From the NCBI RefSeq assembly GCF_017833525.1, contig NZ_JAFICD010000006.1, positions 62,001 through 126,000 on the forward strand: a DNA stretch of 64,000 nucleotides, given 5' to 3'. Under the pieces are notes generated by a model that made no database searches, was not told the DNA's origin, and worked only from the letters and a program-made list of their open reading frames with translations. This stretch comes from Duganella sp. 1411. Lineage in GTDB: Bacteria > Pseudomonadota > Gammaproteobacteria > Burkholderiales > Burkholderiaceae_D. This document shows positions 16,450-24,313 of the stretch, one piece after another (the stretch's first letter is position 1; every line of letters starts with the position of its first letter). The position numbers and the translations under genes are program-made.

Positions 16450-17445
16450 ATGAAACTTTCACAACTTAGTTTGACGGTTGCAGCGCTGTGTATCGCTGCC
16501 AGCGCGTCCGCGGCGGACCCCAAGCTGGCCGTCGTGTATGACGCGGGCGGCAAGTTCGACAAATCGTTCAACCAGTCCGCCTTTGAAGGCGCCTCGCGCT
16601 TCAAGAAGGAAACCAACATCAATTTCACCGAGGTGCAAGCCTCCAGCGACACCCAGGCCGAACAGGTGCTGCGCGGTCTCGCGCGCAAGAACATGGACCT
16701 GATCGCCTCGATCGGCTTCGCCCAGCAGGCGGCCGTGCAGAAGGTCGCCAAGGAATTCCCGAAAGTGCGCTTCGTGCTGATCGACGGCGTGGCGCCGGGC
16801 GCCAACGTCAACTCCGTCACCTTCAAGGAAGAAGAAGGCTCGTACCTGGTCGGCGTGGCGGCGGCGATGGCCTCCAAATCGAAAAAACTCGGCTTCGTCG
16901 GCGGCATCGACATTCCGCTGATCCGCACCTTCGCGTGCGGCTACGCGCAGGGCGCCAAGGCGGCCGTGCCGAAGGCGGAAATCGTCTCCAACATGGTCGG
17001 CACCACCTCGGCCGCCTGGAACGACCCGGCCAAGGGCGGTGAGCTGGCCCGTTCGCAGTTCGACCGCGGCGTCGACGTGGTGTTCGCGGTGGCCGGCGGT
17101 TCGGGCATGGGCACGCTGCAGACGGCCAAGGAAAAAGGCAAGCTGGCGATCGGCGTCGACTCGAACCAGAACCACCTGTATCCGGGCACGATGCTGACCT
17201 CCATGGTCAAGCGCGTCGACAACGCCGTCTACGACGCCTTCACGCAGATGAAGAACGGCACCTGGAAGGCCGGCGTGACCGCCAAGGGCCTGAAGGAAGG
17301 CGGCGTCGATTGGGCGCTGGACGCCAACAACCGCCAGCTGATCACGCCGGAGATCGAAAAGCGCGTGCTGGGCGCGCGCAAGGACATCATCGACGGCAAG
17401 GTCAAGGTGATCGATATCCGCTCGGGCGCCGCCTGCCCGGTCTAA
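16450..17445 (+). CDS. BMP-family nucleoside-binding protein of an ABC importer
   Basis: The start is the ATG at 16450 with CAGGAG upstream, beginning MKLSQLSLTVAALCIAASAS, a signal peptide with cleavage after SASA; the longer frame is leader sequence. The 331-residue product is a periplasmic binding protein of the BMP/PnrA class (KLAVVYDAGGKFDKSFNQSA, IGVDSNQNHLYPGTMLTSMV). Known members bind purine nucleosides. It is first in a four-gene set with one ATPase and two permeases. There is no lipobox Cys, so it appears to be soluble rather than a lipoprotein. In the nucleoside-salvage context, nucleoside uptake is the most likely job. Confidence 0.92.
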   Translation: MKLSQLSLTVAALCIAASASAADPKLAVVYDAGGKFDKSFNQSAFEGASRFKKETNINFTEVQASSDTQAEQVLRGLARKNMDLIASIGFAQQAAVQKVAKEFPKVRFVLIDGVAPGANVNSVTFKEEEGSYLVGVAAAMASKSKKLGFVGGIDIPLIRTFACGYAQGAKAAVPKAEIVSNMVGTTSAAWNDPAKGGELARSQFDRGVDVVFAVAGGSGMGTLQTAKEKGKLAIGVDSNQNHLYPGTMLTSMVKRVDNAVYDAFTQMKNGTWKAGVTAKGLKEGGVDWALDANNRQLITPEIEKRVLGARKDIIDGKVKVIDIRSGAACPV

Positions 17446-17462
17446 CACCTGTCTGAATAGAG

Positions 17463-17500
17463 AGCGCGCCGCCGGAGTCTTCCTCCGCGCGGCGCGTTTA
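17463..17500 (+). terminator. Strong hairpin between binding protein and ATPase genes (attenuator)
   Basis: CGCGCCGC and CGGAG pair with CTCCG and GCGGCGCG around a TCTTC loop with a single bulged base, followed by TTTAAC. It lies 20 bp after the binding-protein stop and 40 bp before the ATPase gene, a position often used to express the binding protein above its transporter. Confidence 0.65.
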
Positions 17501-17540
17501 ACATTTTGCGTATTTTTAACTCCGCACCGAAAACGATCCT

Positions 17541-19070
17541 ATGCAGCCAGCAGTAGAATTTCGCGGCATCTCCAAGCATTTCGGCGCCGTCAAAGCGAAC
17601 ACGGACGTCAGCTTCAGCATCGCCAAGGGCTCGATCCACGGCCTGGTGGGCGAGAACGGCGCCGGCAAGTCGACTTTGATGAGCATCCTGTACGGATACT
17701 ACCGCGCCGACGGCGGCGAGATCCTGCTCGACGGCCGCGCGACGCCGATCCGCAACAGCCAGGAGGCGATCGAACTGGGCATCGGCATGGTGCACCAGCA
17801 CTTCATGCTGGTCGAGAATATGACCGTGCTCGATAACGTCATGCTGGGCAGCGAGGGCGGCTTCGCGCTCAAGCCCAAGCGCGCCGCCGTCGAGGCCAAG
17901 CTGCGCGAGATCTGCGCCCGCTACCGCCTCGACGTCGATCCGCTGGCCACCATCCACGACCTGTCGGTGGGCGCGCAGCAGCGCGTCGAGATCCTCAAGC
18001 AGATCTACCGCAGCGCCAGCATCCTGATCCTCGACGAGCCGACCGCCGTGCTGACGGCGCAGGAGACCGCGTCGCTGTTCGAGATCCTGCGGCTGTTCAA
18101 GGAACAGGGCAAGACCATCATCCTGATCACCCACAAGCTGCAGGAGATCCTCGACATCACCGACACCGTCACCGTGATGCGCGGCGGGCGCGTGATCGGC
18201 GCCGTGCCGACCGCCTCCACCACCAAGGAGGACCTGGCCAACATGATGGTGGGCCGTCCGATCGAGAACAACCTGCCGCGCGCGCCGTACAACCCGGGCG
18301 CGCCGGTGCTGCGCGTGGAAGGCCTGCAGCTGCAGGACGACCAGCAGGTCAAGCTGCTGGCCGATATCGGCTTCACGCTGCGCGCCGGCGAGATCGTCGC
18401 CATCGCCGGCGTGTCCGGCAACGGCCAGAGCGAGTTGATGGAGATCCTGTCGGGCATGCGCCTGCCGAGCTCCGGCAAGCTGGAGTTCCTCGGCAAGGAC
18501 CTGCCGTTCACCGGCCGCACCGACCCGGACGGCCTGCCGCGCACCTTCCGCGAACTGGGCATCGCCCACGTGCCGGAAGACCGCCTGCGCGACGGCGTGG
18601 TGAAAGCCTTCTCGGTCATGCACAACACCATCCTCGGCTACCAGGACAAGCTGAAAAACAAATGGGGCCTGCTCAACTTCAAGGCCATCGCGGCCCGCTG
18701 CGAGGCGCTGATGAAGAGCTTTGACGTACGGCCCAACAACCACGAGCTGCGTATCGGCCTGCTCTCGGGCGGCAACCAGCAAAAGGTGGTGATCGCGCGC
18801 GAGGTGCTGGCGCAGCCGAAGCTGATGCTGGTCGGCCAGCCGACGCGCGGCGTCGACATCGGCACCATCGAAAGCATCCACGCCCAGTTGCTCAAGCTGC
18901 GCGACGAGGGCGTGGCGATCCTGCTGGTCTCCGTGGAGCTGGAGGAAGTGCGCGCGCTGGCGGACCGTATTTTGGTCATGTGCGGCGGCCGCATCACCGG
19001 CGAACTGAAAATTGAAGAATTCGACACCACCCGCATTGGCTTGCTGATGGGCGGGATGCACAAATCATGA
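17541..19070 (+). CDS. Nucleoside ABC importer ATP-binding protein (two ABC domains)
   Basis: A 509-residue protein with two fused ABC domains, as in RbsA/MglA and the nucleoside importers NupO/YufO. The first domain has Walker A GENGAGKST (~residues 37-45) and signature LSVGAQQRVE. The second has the less canonical GVSGNGQSE loop and signature LSGGNQQKV. Asymmetric sites are normal in this group. The 3' end overlaps the first permease gene by 4 bp (ATGA). It powers uptake with the two permeases that follow. Confidence 0.93.
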   Translation: MQPAVEFRGISKHFGAVKANTDVSFSIAKGSIHGLVGENGAGKSTLMSILYGYYRADGGEILLDGRATPIRNSQEAIELGIGMVHQHFMLVENMTVLDNVMLGSEGGFALKPKRAAVEAKLREICARYRLDVDPLATIHDLSVGAQQRVEILKQIYRSASILILDEPTAVLTAQETASLFEILRLFKEQGKTIILITHKLQEILDITDTVTVMRGGRVIGAVPTASTTKEDLANMMVGRPIENNLPRAPYNPGAPVLRVEGLQLQDDQQVKLLADIGFTLRAGEIVAIAGVSGNGQSELMEILSGMRLPSSGKLEFLGKDLPFTGRTDPDGLPRTFRELGIAHVPEDRLRDGVVKAFSVMHNTILGYQDKLKNKWGLLNFKAIAARCEALMKSFDVRPNNHELRIGLLSGGNQQKVVIAREVLAQPKLMLVGQPTRGVDIGTIESIHAQLLKLRDEGVAILLVSVELEEVRALADRILVMCGGRITGELKIEEFDTTRIGLLMGGMHKS

Positions 19071-20140
19071 ATAAAGACCTGCCACGCTGGGCGACCGCGT
19101 TCGTCCTGCCCCTGTTGAACCTTCTGTCGGCGCTGCTGGTGACCGCGCTGGTGATCCATCTGCTGGGCGAAAGCCCGACCGAATCGCTGGCGATCCTGAT
19201 CAACAGCGCCGTCGTCAATCCGGAGGGCTTGAGCTACACGCTGTTCTACGCCTCGACCTTCATCTTCACCGGCCTGGCGGTGTCGATCGCCATGGAGGCG
19301 GGCCTGTTCAACATCGGCGCCGAGGGACAGATGTATTTCGCCGGCCTGGGACTGACCTTGGCCATGCTGACCTTCGACAGCTCGCTGCCGGCCATCCTGC
19401 TGATCCCGGTCGGCATCGCCGGCGCGGCGCTGTTCGGCGCGCTGTGGGCCTTCGTGCCCGGCTACCTGCAAGCGAAGCGCGGCAGCCACGTGGTGGTCAC
19501 CACCATCATGTTCAACTACATCGCCGCCGCGCTGATGAACACCGTGATCGTCAAGCTGGTGCCGCCGGGCGAGCAGAATCCGGCCAGCCGCGCCTTCTCG
19601 GCCGCCGCCGAGCTGCCGCGCCTGAGCCAGTGGTTCCCGGCGCTGGGCGAGACCCCGCTCAACATCAGCTTCTTCCTGGCGATCCTCGCGCTGGTGGTGT
19701 ACGGCGTGGTGGTGTCGCGTTCCTCGTGGGGCTACAAGCTGCGCGCCACGGGCCTGAACAAGCATGCCGCGCACTACGCCGGCATCCGCATCAGCAAGAT
19801 GATCATCATCGTCATGCTGATCTCGGGCGCGCTGGCCGGTCTCGGCTCGGTCAATTCGATCATGGGCTCGACCCACTACCTGTCGCTCAACTTCGTCGGC
19901 GGCGCCGGCTTTATCGGCATCGCCATCGCGCTGATGGGGCGCCAGCATCCGGTCGGCATCTTCCTGTCGGCGGTGCTGTTCGGCGCGCTGACCCAGGGCG
20001 GCTTCGACCTGTCGCTGGAAAAGCAGAACATCCCGCCCGAGATGGTGATCCTGGTCCAGGGCCTGATCATCCTGTTCTGCGGCGCGATGGAAAACCTGTA
20101 CGCGCCGGCCATCGCCAAAATGCTCAAACTGAAGAAGTGA
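19067..20140 (+). CDS. Nucleoside ABC importer permease 1
   Basis: A 357-residue integral membrane protein of the BPD_transp_2 (RbsC/NupP-like) class with eight or more hydrophobic segments and the cytoplasmic coupling stretch GYKLRATGLNKHAAHYAGIR. It overlaps the ATPase gene by 4 bp and is followed 7 bp later by the second permease. The pair forms the channel for the BMP-bound substrate, probably nucleosides. The N-terminal LPLLNLLSALLVTALVIHLL is the first membrane segment. Confidence 0.92.
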   Translation: MNKDLPRWATAFVLPLLNLLSALLVTALVIHLLGESPTESLAILINSAVVNPEGLSYTLFYASTFIFTGLAVSIAMEAGLFNIGAEGQMYFAGLGLTLAMLTFDSSLPAILLIPVGIAGAALFGALWAFVPGYLQAKRGSHVVVTTIMFNYIAAALMNTVIVKLVPPGEQNPASRAFSAAAELPRLSQWFPALGETPLNISFFLAILALVVYGVVVSRSSWGYKLRATGLNKHAAHYAGIRISKMIIIVMLISGALAGLGSVNSIMGSTHYLSLNFVGGAGFIGIAIALMGRQHPVGIFLSAVLFGALTQGGFDLSLEKQNIPPEMVILVQGLIILFCGAMENLYAPAIAKMLKLKK

Positions 20141-20147
20141 GAACGAC

Positions 20148-21119
20148 ATGACTTTTGACGACCTCCATATCGGCAGCATCCTGGTATCGACCGTCCGCAA
20201 CGCGCCGGTGCTCATTTTCGCCGGCATGGCCGGCCTGTTCGCCGAACGTTCGGGCGTGATCGACATCGGCCTGGAAGGCAAGATCCTGGCGTCGGCGTTC
20301 GTCTCCGCCGCCGTCGCCTTCACCACGCAGAACCCGTGGTACGGCGTCATGGCCGGCATGGTGGTGTCGATGCTGCTGGCCAGCCTGCAGGCCTACATCG
20401 CCATCACCCAGAAGGGCAACCAGCTGGTGGCCGGCATCGCCATCAACATCGCCATGAGCGGCCTGACCTTCGTGGTGGCGCAGTACTTCTTCCAGCAGGG
20501 CGGCCGCACGCCGGACCTGGGCGCGGCGCGCCTGTACGACGTGGTGCTGCCCGGCTCCGCGGCGGTGGAGAACATACCGCTGCTCGGCTGGGTCTACGCC
20601 CACCTGATCGGCGGCCACTCGGCGCTGGTGTACCTGGCCTTCGCGCTGGTGCCGCTGGTGCACTGGATCATCTACCACAGCCGCTTCGGCCTGCGCCTGC
20701 GCGCCTGTGGCGAGAACCCGCACGCGGCCGACGCGGCCGGCGTCAGCGTGGTGCGCCAGCGCTACATGGCGATGCTGATCGCCGGTTTCCTGTGCTCGTT
20801 CTCGGGCGCCTACCTGTCGATCGTGCAGAGCGGCTTCTTCCTGCGCGACATGTCGGCCGGCGCCGGCTACCTGGCGTTGACGGCCATGGTGTTCGGTAAC
20901 TGGCGTCCCGTGTACACCTTCCTCGGCTGTTTGATGTTCGGCTTCTTCGGCGCGGTGCAGATCCAGATCGAAGGCGTGGAACTGCCGGTGGTGGGCCGCC
21001 TGCCGGGCGCGCTGATCCAGATGGTGCCGTATGTGCTGACGGTGATCGTGCTGGCCGGCCTGATGGCCAAGTCGGTGGCGCCGAAATCGCTCGGCATCCC
21101 GTTCGTCAAGTCGCGTTAA
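20148..21119 (+). CDS. Nucleoside ABC importer permease 2
   Basis: A 323-residue membrane protein of the same BPD_transp_2 class (NupQ-like), starting DLHIGSILVSTVRNAPVLIF and carrying the typical AGLFAERSGVIDIGLEGKIL stretch near the N-terminus. The coupling segment is FGLRLRACGENPHAADAAGV. It is the last gene of the four-gene import unit; the gene that follows is convergent. Order and lengths match known bmp-nupOPQ systems. Confidence 0.92.
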   Translation: MTFDDLHIGSILVSTVRNAPVLIFAGMAGLFAERSGVIDIGLEGKILASAFVSAAVAFTTQNPWYGVMAGMVVSMLLASLQAYIAITQKGNQLVAGIAINIAMSGLTFVVAQYFFQQGGRTPDLGAARLYDVVLPGSAAVENIPLLGWVYAHLIGGHSALVYLAFALVPLVHWIIYHSRFGLRLRACGENPHAADAAGVSVVRQRYMAMLIAGFLCSFSGAYLSIVQSGFFLRDMSAGAGYLALTAMVFGNWRPVYTFLGCLMFGFFGAVQIQIEGVELPVVGRLPGALIQMVPYVLTVIVLAGLMAKSVAPKSLGIPFVKSR

Positions 21120-21138
21120 GCGTCAAGTCGCGGCTTCC

Positions 21139-21516
21139 TTAGCGCAGGCCGCGCATGTACGCCAGCAGATCGGCGATCTGCTGGTCGTCGCCGATGCCCC
21201 AGAAGCGCATGCTCGTCCCCGGCACCATGTCGTGCGGCGCGCGCAAGTACTTAGCCAGGTTTTGCTCGGTCCAGACGATGCCGGATTTCTTCATCGCCTC
21301 CGAGTACTTGAAGTCCGGCGTGGCCGCCGCCTTGCGGCCGATGATGCCGTTCAGCTGCGGGCCATAGCCGGCCTGCGCGAAGCGCCCCACCTGATGGCAA
21401 GAGGCGCACTTCCTGAACGCCGCCTCGCCGGCTTTGGCGTTGCCGACGTAGCCAGCGGCGGCGGCTTGGCCGGAGCAAATCCAAGCAAAGAGCAGAGCCA
21501 AATAGATTTTATTCAT
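21139..21516 (-). CDS. Small periplasmic cytochrome c
   Basis: A 125-residue class I cytochrome c with a Sec signal peptide (MNKIYLALLFAWICSGQAAA) and one haem-binding site, CASCH (residues ~37-41). The probable sixth ligand is the Met of GTSMRFWGI. It resembles the mono-haem cytochromes c of the c550/c552 type that shuttle electrons in the periplasm. It is convergent with the nucleoside importer and has no operon partner, so its partner enzyme is unknown. Confidence 0.88.
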   Translation of the reverse strand: MNKIYLALLFAWICSGQAAAAGYVGNAKAGEAAFRKCASCHQVGRFAQAGYGPQLNGIIGRKAAATPDFKYSEAMKKSGIVWTEQNLAKYLRAPHDMVPGTSMRFWGIGDDQQIADLLAYMRGLR

Positions 21517-21554
21517 ACCGTTATTATGCCCGCGCTGCCGAATCGACGCGGAGA

Positions 21555-21648
21555 CACGTAGGGCGGATTAGGCGGAACGCCGTAATCCGCCATGCATGCG
21601 CCGCCGACGGAGCCTGGCGGATTACGCTGCGCTAATCCGCCCTACGTG
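21555..21648. repeat. REPIN-like inverted doublet (GGCGGATTA family, copy 2)
   Basis: Units at 21555-21592 and 21615-21648 face each other, each running between CACGTAGGGCGG and CCGCCA on its own strand, with a 22-bp spacer holding CATGCGCCGCCGACGG. It lies between the cytochrome c and NudK genes, both on the minus strand. Confidence 0.85.
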
Positions 21649-21681
21649 GAACAGTGGTCAGATCCAGTTCACGTCCAAAGT

Positions 21682-22260
21682 TTAACGCAGCAGGTGCAGC
21701 GCGGCGTATTGCAGCAGCATGATGGTTTTGCCATCGGCGATTTCGCCGGAAGCCATCATCGCCATCGCGCGCTCCATCGTCAGCTCCAGCACTTCGATGT
21801 CCTCGCCCTCCTCCGCCACCCCGCCGCCAGTGCCGGGACGCGACGCCGGATCGTATTCGGCGACGAAAAAGTGCAGCCGCTCCGTCACCGACCCGGGACT
21901 CATGAACGCCTCGAACACCTTGCGCACCTCGCCGATGCGGTAGCCGGTCTCCTCCTCCACCTCGGCCTTGATGCGCACCTCCGGCGTGGCCTGGTCCAGC
22001 AAACCCGCCGCCGTCTCGATCAAAAAGCCGTCGTGGCCTTCGACATACGCCGGAAAACGGAACTGCCGCACCAGCACCACCGTGCGCCGCTCGCGGTTAT
22101 ACAGCAGGATCGTGGCGCCATGGCCGCGATCATAGGTCTCGCGCGACTGGCGCTGCCAGGTGCCGTCGCTACGACGGTAGTCGAACGTGGTCTTCTTCAG
22201 CACGAACCAGTCGTCGGACAGGGTTTCGACTTTGTGGATGCGGATACGGTCTTCGGGCAT
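21682..22260 (-). CDS. nudK: NudK-like Nudix hydrolase
   Basis: A 192-residue Nudix protein whose length and segments (RIRIHKVETLSDDWFVLKK, ETAAGLLD, EETGYRIGEVRKVFEAFMSP) match NudK, a GDP-mannose/ADP-sugar pyrophosphatase. The Nudix box is recognisable near residues 84-106 but departs from GX5EX7REUXEEXGU at two places: Thr occupies the first Glu position and Ala the Arg position. The metal-binding EE pair (EEETG) is intact. It is divergent from a DeoR regulator across an 82-bp gap with phased repeats. The substrate cannot be fixed from the sequence. Confidence 0.85.
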   Translation of the reverse strand: MPEDRIRIHKVETLSDDWFVLKKTTFDYRRSDGTWQRQSRETYDRGHGATILLYNRERRTVVLVRQFRFPAYVEGHDGFLIETAAGLLDQATPEVRIKAEVEEETGYRIGEVRKVFEAFMSPGSVTERLHFFVAEYDPASRPGTGGGVAEEGEDIEVLELTMERAMAMMASGEIADGKTIMLLQYAALHLLR

Positions 22261-22300
22261 GGCGGGCTTCTCTCTTATCCTGATTGCGTATTTTTACGAT

Positions 22301-22340
22301 ATCATGCATTATCGTGCAATATCAAGATAATTCGTGCAAA
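22301..22340. promoter_or_regulatory. Four 10-bp phased repeats between nudK and the DeoR regulator
   Basis: Consecutive decamers read ATCATGCATT, ATCGTGCAAT, ATCAAGATAA and TTCGTGCAAA, with the core (A/T)TC(A/G)TGCA repeating at exact helical spacing. They occupy the short divergent gap directly before the regulator start, as expected for an autoregulatory operator. Confidence 0.5.
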
Positions 22341-22342
22341 CC

Positions 22343-23119
22343 ATGCTCACACGTCGACGGAAAGAATTGCTGCTGTCCCGCCTCAAACAGGACGGCCAGA
22401 TCGTCGCCAAATCGCTGAGCGAGGAGTTGGGACTGTCGGAAGATACGATACGCCGCGACCTGCGCGAGCTGGCGGGCGAAGGCTTGCTGCAGCGCGTGCA
22501 CGGCGGCGCCCTGCCGCTGGCGCCGGCGCTGCCGGCCTCGCCCGCGATGGGCAGCTTCGCCGAGCGCCAGCGGATCTCCAGCGACGCCAAGCCGGCCATC
22601 GCGCGCGCGGCCGCGGCGATGATCCAGGCCGGCCAGGTGGTGTTCATCGACGGCGGCACCACCTCGGTCCAGCTGGCGCGCCATTTGCCGGCCGATCTGC
22701 AATGCACCGTCGTCACGCACAGTCCCAGCATCGCGGTGGAGCTGATCGACCATCCGCTGATCGACGTGATCATGATCGGCGGCCGCCTGTTCAAGCATTC
22801 GATCGTGGCGATGGGACCGGCGGCGCTGGACGCCATCGCCCAAATCCGCACCGACATCTACTTCATGGGCGTGTGCAGCCTGCATCCGCTGCAAGGCATC
22901 AGCACCGGCGACTACGACGAAGCCGGCATCAAGCGCGCGATCGCCGCGGCGGCGAAAAGGACGGTGGTGCTGGCGTCGCCGGAAAAGCTCGATACCGCGT
23001 CACCGTTCCAGATCGCGACGATGCAAAGCGTGGGTGCCATCATCGTCAACGCCGGCGTGCCCGAAGCGCTGCTGGCGCCCTACCGCGACATGGGCATCGA
23101 GGTGGTGACGGCCGGCTGA
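22343..23119 (+). CDS. DeoR-family transcriptional regulator
   Basis: ATG at 22343 is preferred (MLTRRRKELLLSRLKQDG); a GTG three codons upstream is possible. The ~258-residue product has an N-terminal DeoR HTH (residues ~3-57, with KSLSEELGLSEDTIRRDLRE) and a C-terminal sugar-phosphate-sensing domain (~70-250; FIDGGTTSVQLARHLP, YDEAGIKRAI). DeoR members usually repress sugar or nucleoside catabolic genes in response to phosphorylated sugars, so control of the nearby deo genes is conceivable, but it is divergent from nudK, which is the nearer target. Phased repeats just upstream suggest autoregulation. Confidence 0.9.
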   Translation: MLTRRRKELLLSRLKQDGQIVAKSLSEELGLSEDTIRRDLRELAGEGLLQRVHGGALPLAPALPASPAMGSFAERQRISSDAKPAIARAAAAMIQAGQVVFIDGGTTSVQLARHLPADLQCTVVTHSPSIAVELIDHPLIDVIMIGGRLFKHSIVAMGPAALDAIAQIRTDIYFMGVCSLHPLQGISTGDYDEAGIKRAIAAAAKRTVVLASPEKLDTASPFQIATMQSVGAIIVNAGVPEALLAPYRDMGIEVVTAG

Positions 23120-23121
23120 CC

Positions 23122-23736
23122 TTAAGCGAACAGCTCGCGCAGGCCTTCCACCTTCAGCGTGGCCTTGACCAGCGGGCGCGCTTCGACACGGGCCATGTAC
23201 GCCTTCAGCGCCGGCAACGCGTCCAGCGAAATGCCGAAATTGTCCGACCAGCGCGTCACGGTGTAGAGGTAGCTGTCGGCCACGCCGAAGCTGTCACCCA
23301 GGATGTAGGCGCGGCCGTCCGCCAGCAGACTGTCCAGGTAAGTCTGCTTGGCGACCACCTTGCGCTTGAATTCGGTCGGGTCGGCGTCCTTGGCGAGGTA
23401 GAACAACGGCACCCACGCCTTGTGGTACTCCGACGCCAGATAGTTCAGCATCTCCTGCAGGCGGGCGCGCTCCAGCGTGCCGTTGGCCGGCACCAGCGCC
23501 GGAGCGCAGTGGTCGCCCAGGTATTGCAGCACGGCCGCGCCCTCGGTCAGCACGGCGCCGTCGTCGAGCATCAGCGCGGGCACCGCGCCCTTCGGGTTGA
23601 TGGCGTAGTAGTCCTCGCCGGACTCCAGCTTGTGCTGACGCAGGTCGACCTTGACCAGCTCGTGGCGCGCATCGCCTTCGCGCAGCACGATGTGGGAAGC
23701 CAGCGAACAGGTGCCAGGGGAGTAATACAGCTTCAT
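23122..23736 (-). CDS. Glutathione S-transferase, beta-class type
   Basis: The start is the ATG at 23736 with AAGGA upstream, giving 204 residues (MKLYYSPGTCSLASHIVLRE); the longer frame is promoter sequence. The N-terminal thioredoxin-fold domain (1-80) carries Cys10, the mixed-disulfide residue typical of beta-class GSTs, and the helical C-terminal domain follows (~85-204). It conjugates glutathione to electrophiles or reduces disulfides in the cytoplasm. It ends 2 bp from the convergent DeoR gene. Divergent from an HxlR regulator, which probably controls it. Confidence 0.92.
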   Translation of the reverse strand: MKLYYSPGTCSLASHIVLREGDARHELVKVDLRQHKLESGEDYYAINPKGAVPALMLDDGAVLTEGAAVLQYLGDHCAPALVPANGTLERARLQEMLNYLASEYHKAWVPLFYLAKDADPTEFKRKVVAKQTYLDSLLADGRAYILGDSFGVADSYLYTVTRWSDNFGISLDALPALKAYMARVEARPLVKATLKVEGLRELFA

Positions 23737-23787
23737 GGAAGAGATCCTTTCGAGGGGGAATGAAGGACCGTATAATAGCCGCCAAAA

Positions 23788-23849
23788 GTTACCAATGGAT
23801 ACGTGGTAACCCATGGTTACCGCAATATTCAGGTATCCATTCGGTTACC
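23788..23849. promoter_or_regulatory. Operator cluster in the GST / HxlR divergent gap
   Basis: Three related sites occur. 23788-23802 reads GTTACC-AATG-GATAC. 23805-23821 is a perfect GGTAAC-CCATG-GTTACC inverted repeat. 23832-23849 reads GGTATCCATTCGGTTACC. All share the GGTAAC/GTTACC half-site and lie between the divergent starts, as expected for HxlR-type regulation of both genes. Confidence 0.55.
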
Positions 23850-23890
23850 TGGTGAGGCCTTGGAAACCACACTCGGGAGGGCGATCAGCC

Positions 23891-24313
23891 ATGGGTTTAA
23901 AGATGCGCAAGAACAAAGTCAGCCAGCCGATGCCGGACTGCCCGATCGACGCGTGCATGTGGCTGCTGGGCGGCGCCTGGACGCCGGCGGTGCTGTGGAA
24001 CCTCAGCGGCGGTCCGCGCCGCTTTGGGGAGTTGCGCGCGGATATACCTGGCGTCTCGGCCAAGGTGTTATCGGGTAGGCTGAAGGATATGGAGGACAAG
24101 GGGGTGGTGCTGCGCGCCGTGATGGCGACGTCGCCGCCATCGGTGGAATACAGCTTGTCGCCGCTCGGCCAGCAACTGCTGCCGGCCATCCACCAGATCG
24201 CGCGCATCGGGCATCAGCTCAAGTTGCAGGCCGCCGACAAGACCGTGGTCGCCGACATCGCGCCTTGCGCCCTCACCGCCGACGACACCATCATCCGGGC
24301 CAGATCGCCTTGA
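23891..24313 (+). CDS. HxlR-family transcriptional regulator
   Basis: ATG at 23891 is chosen (MGLKMRKNKVSQ), giving 140 residues; the longer frame runs through the operator cluster. The product is a winged-helix HxlR protein with the characteristic start CPIDACMWLLGGAWTPAVLW, whose N-terminal Cys may be redox- or electrophile-sensitive, and the recognition segment VSAKVLSGRLKDMEDKG. A GST gene lies divergently, a common arrangement for quinone/electrophile sensors. Its 3' end overlaps the convergent nuclease gene by 23 bp. Confidence 0.88.
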   Translation: MGLKMRKNKVSQPMPDCPIDACMWLLGGAWTPAVLWNLSGGPRRFGELRADIPGVSAKVLSGRLKDMEDKGVVLRAVMATSPPSVEYSLSPLGQQLLPAIHQIARIGHQLKLQAADKTVVADIAPCALTADDTIIRARSP

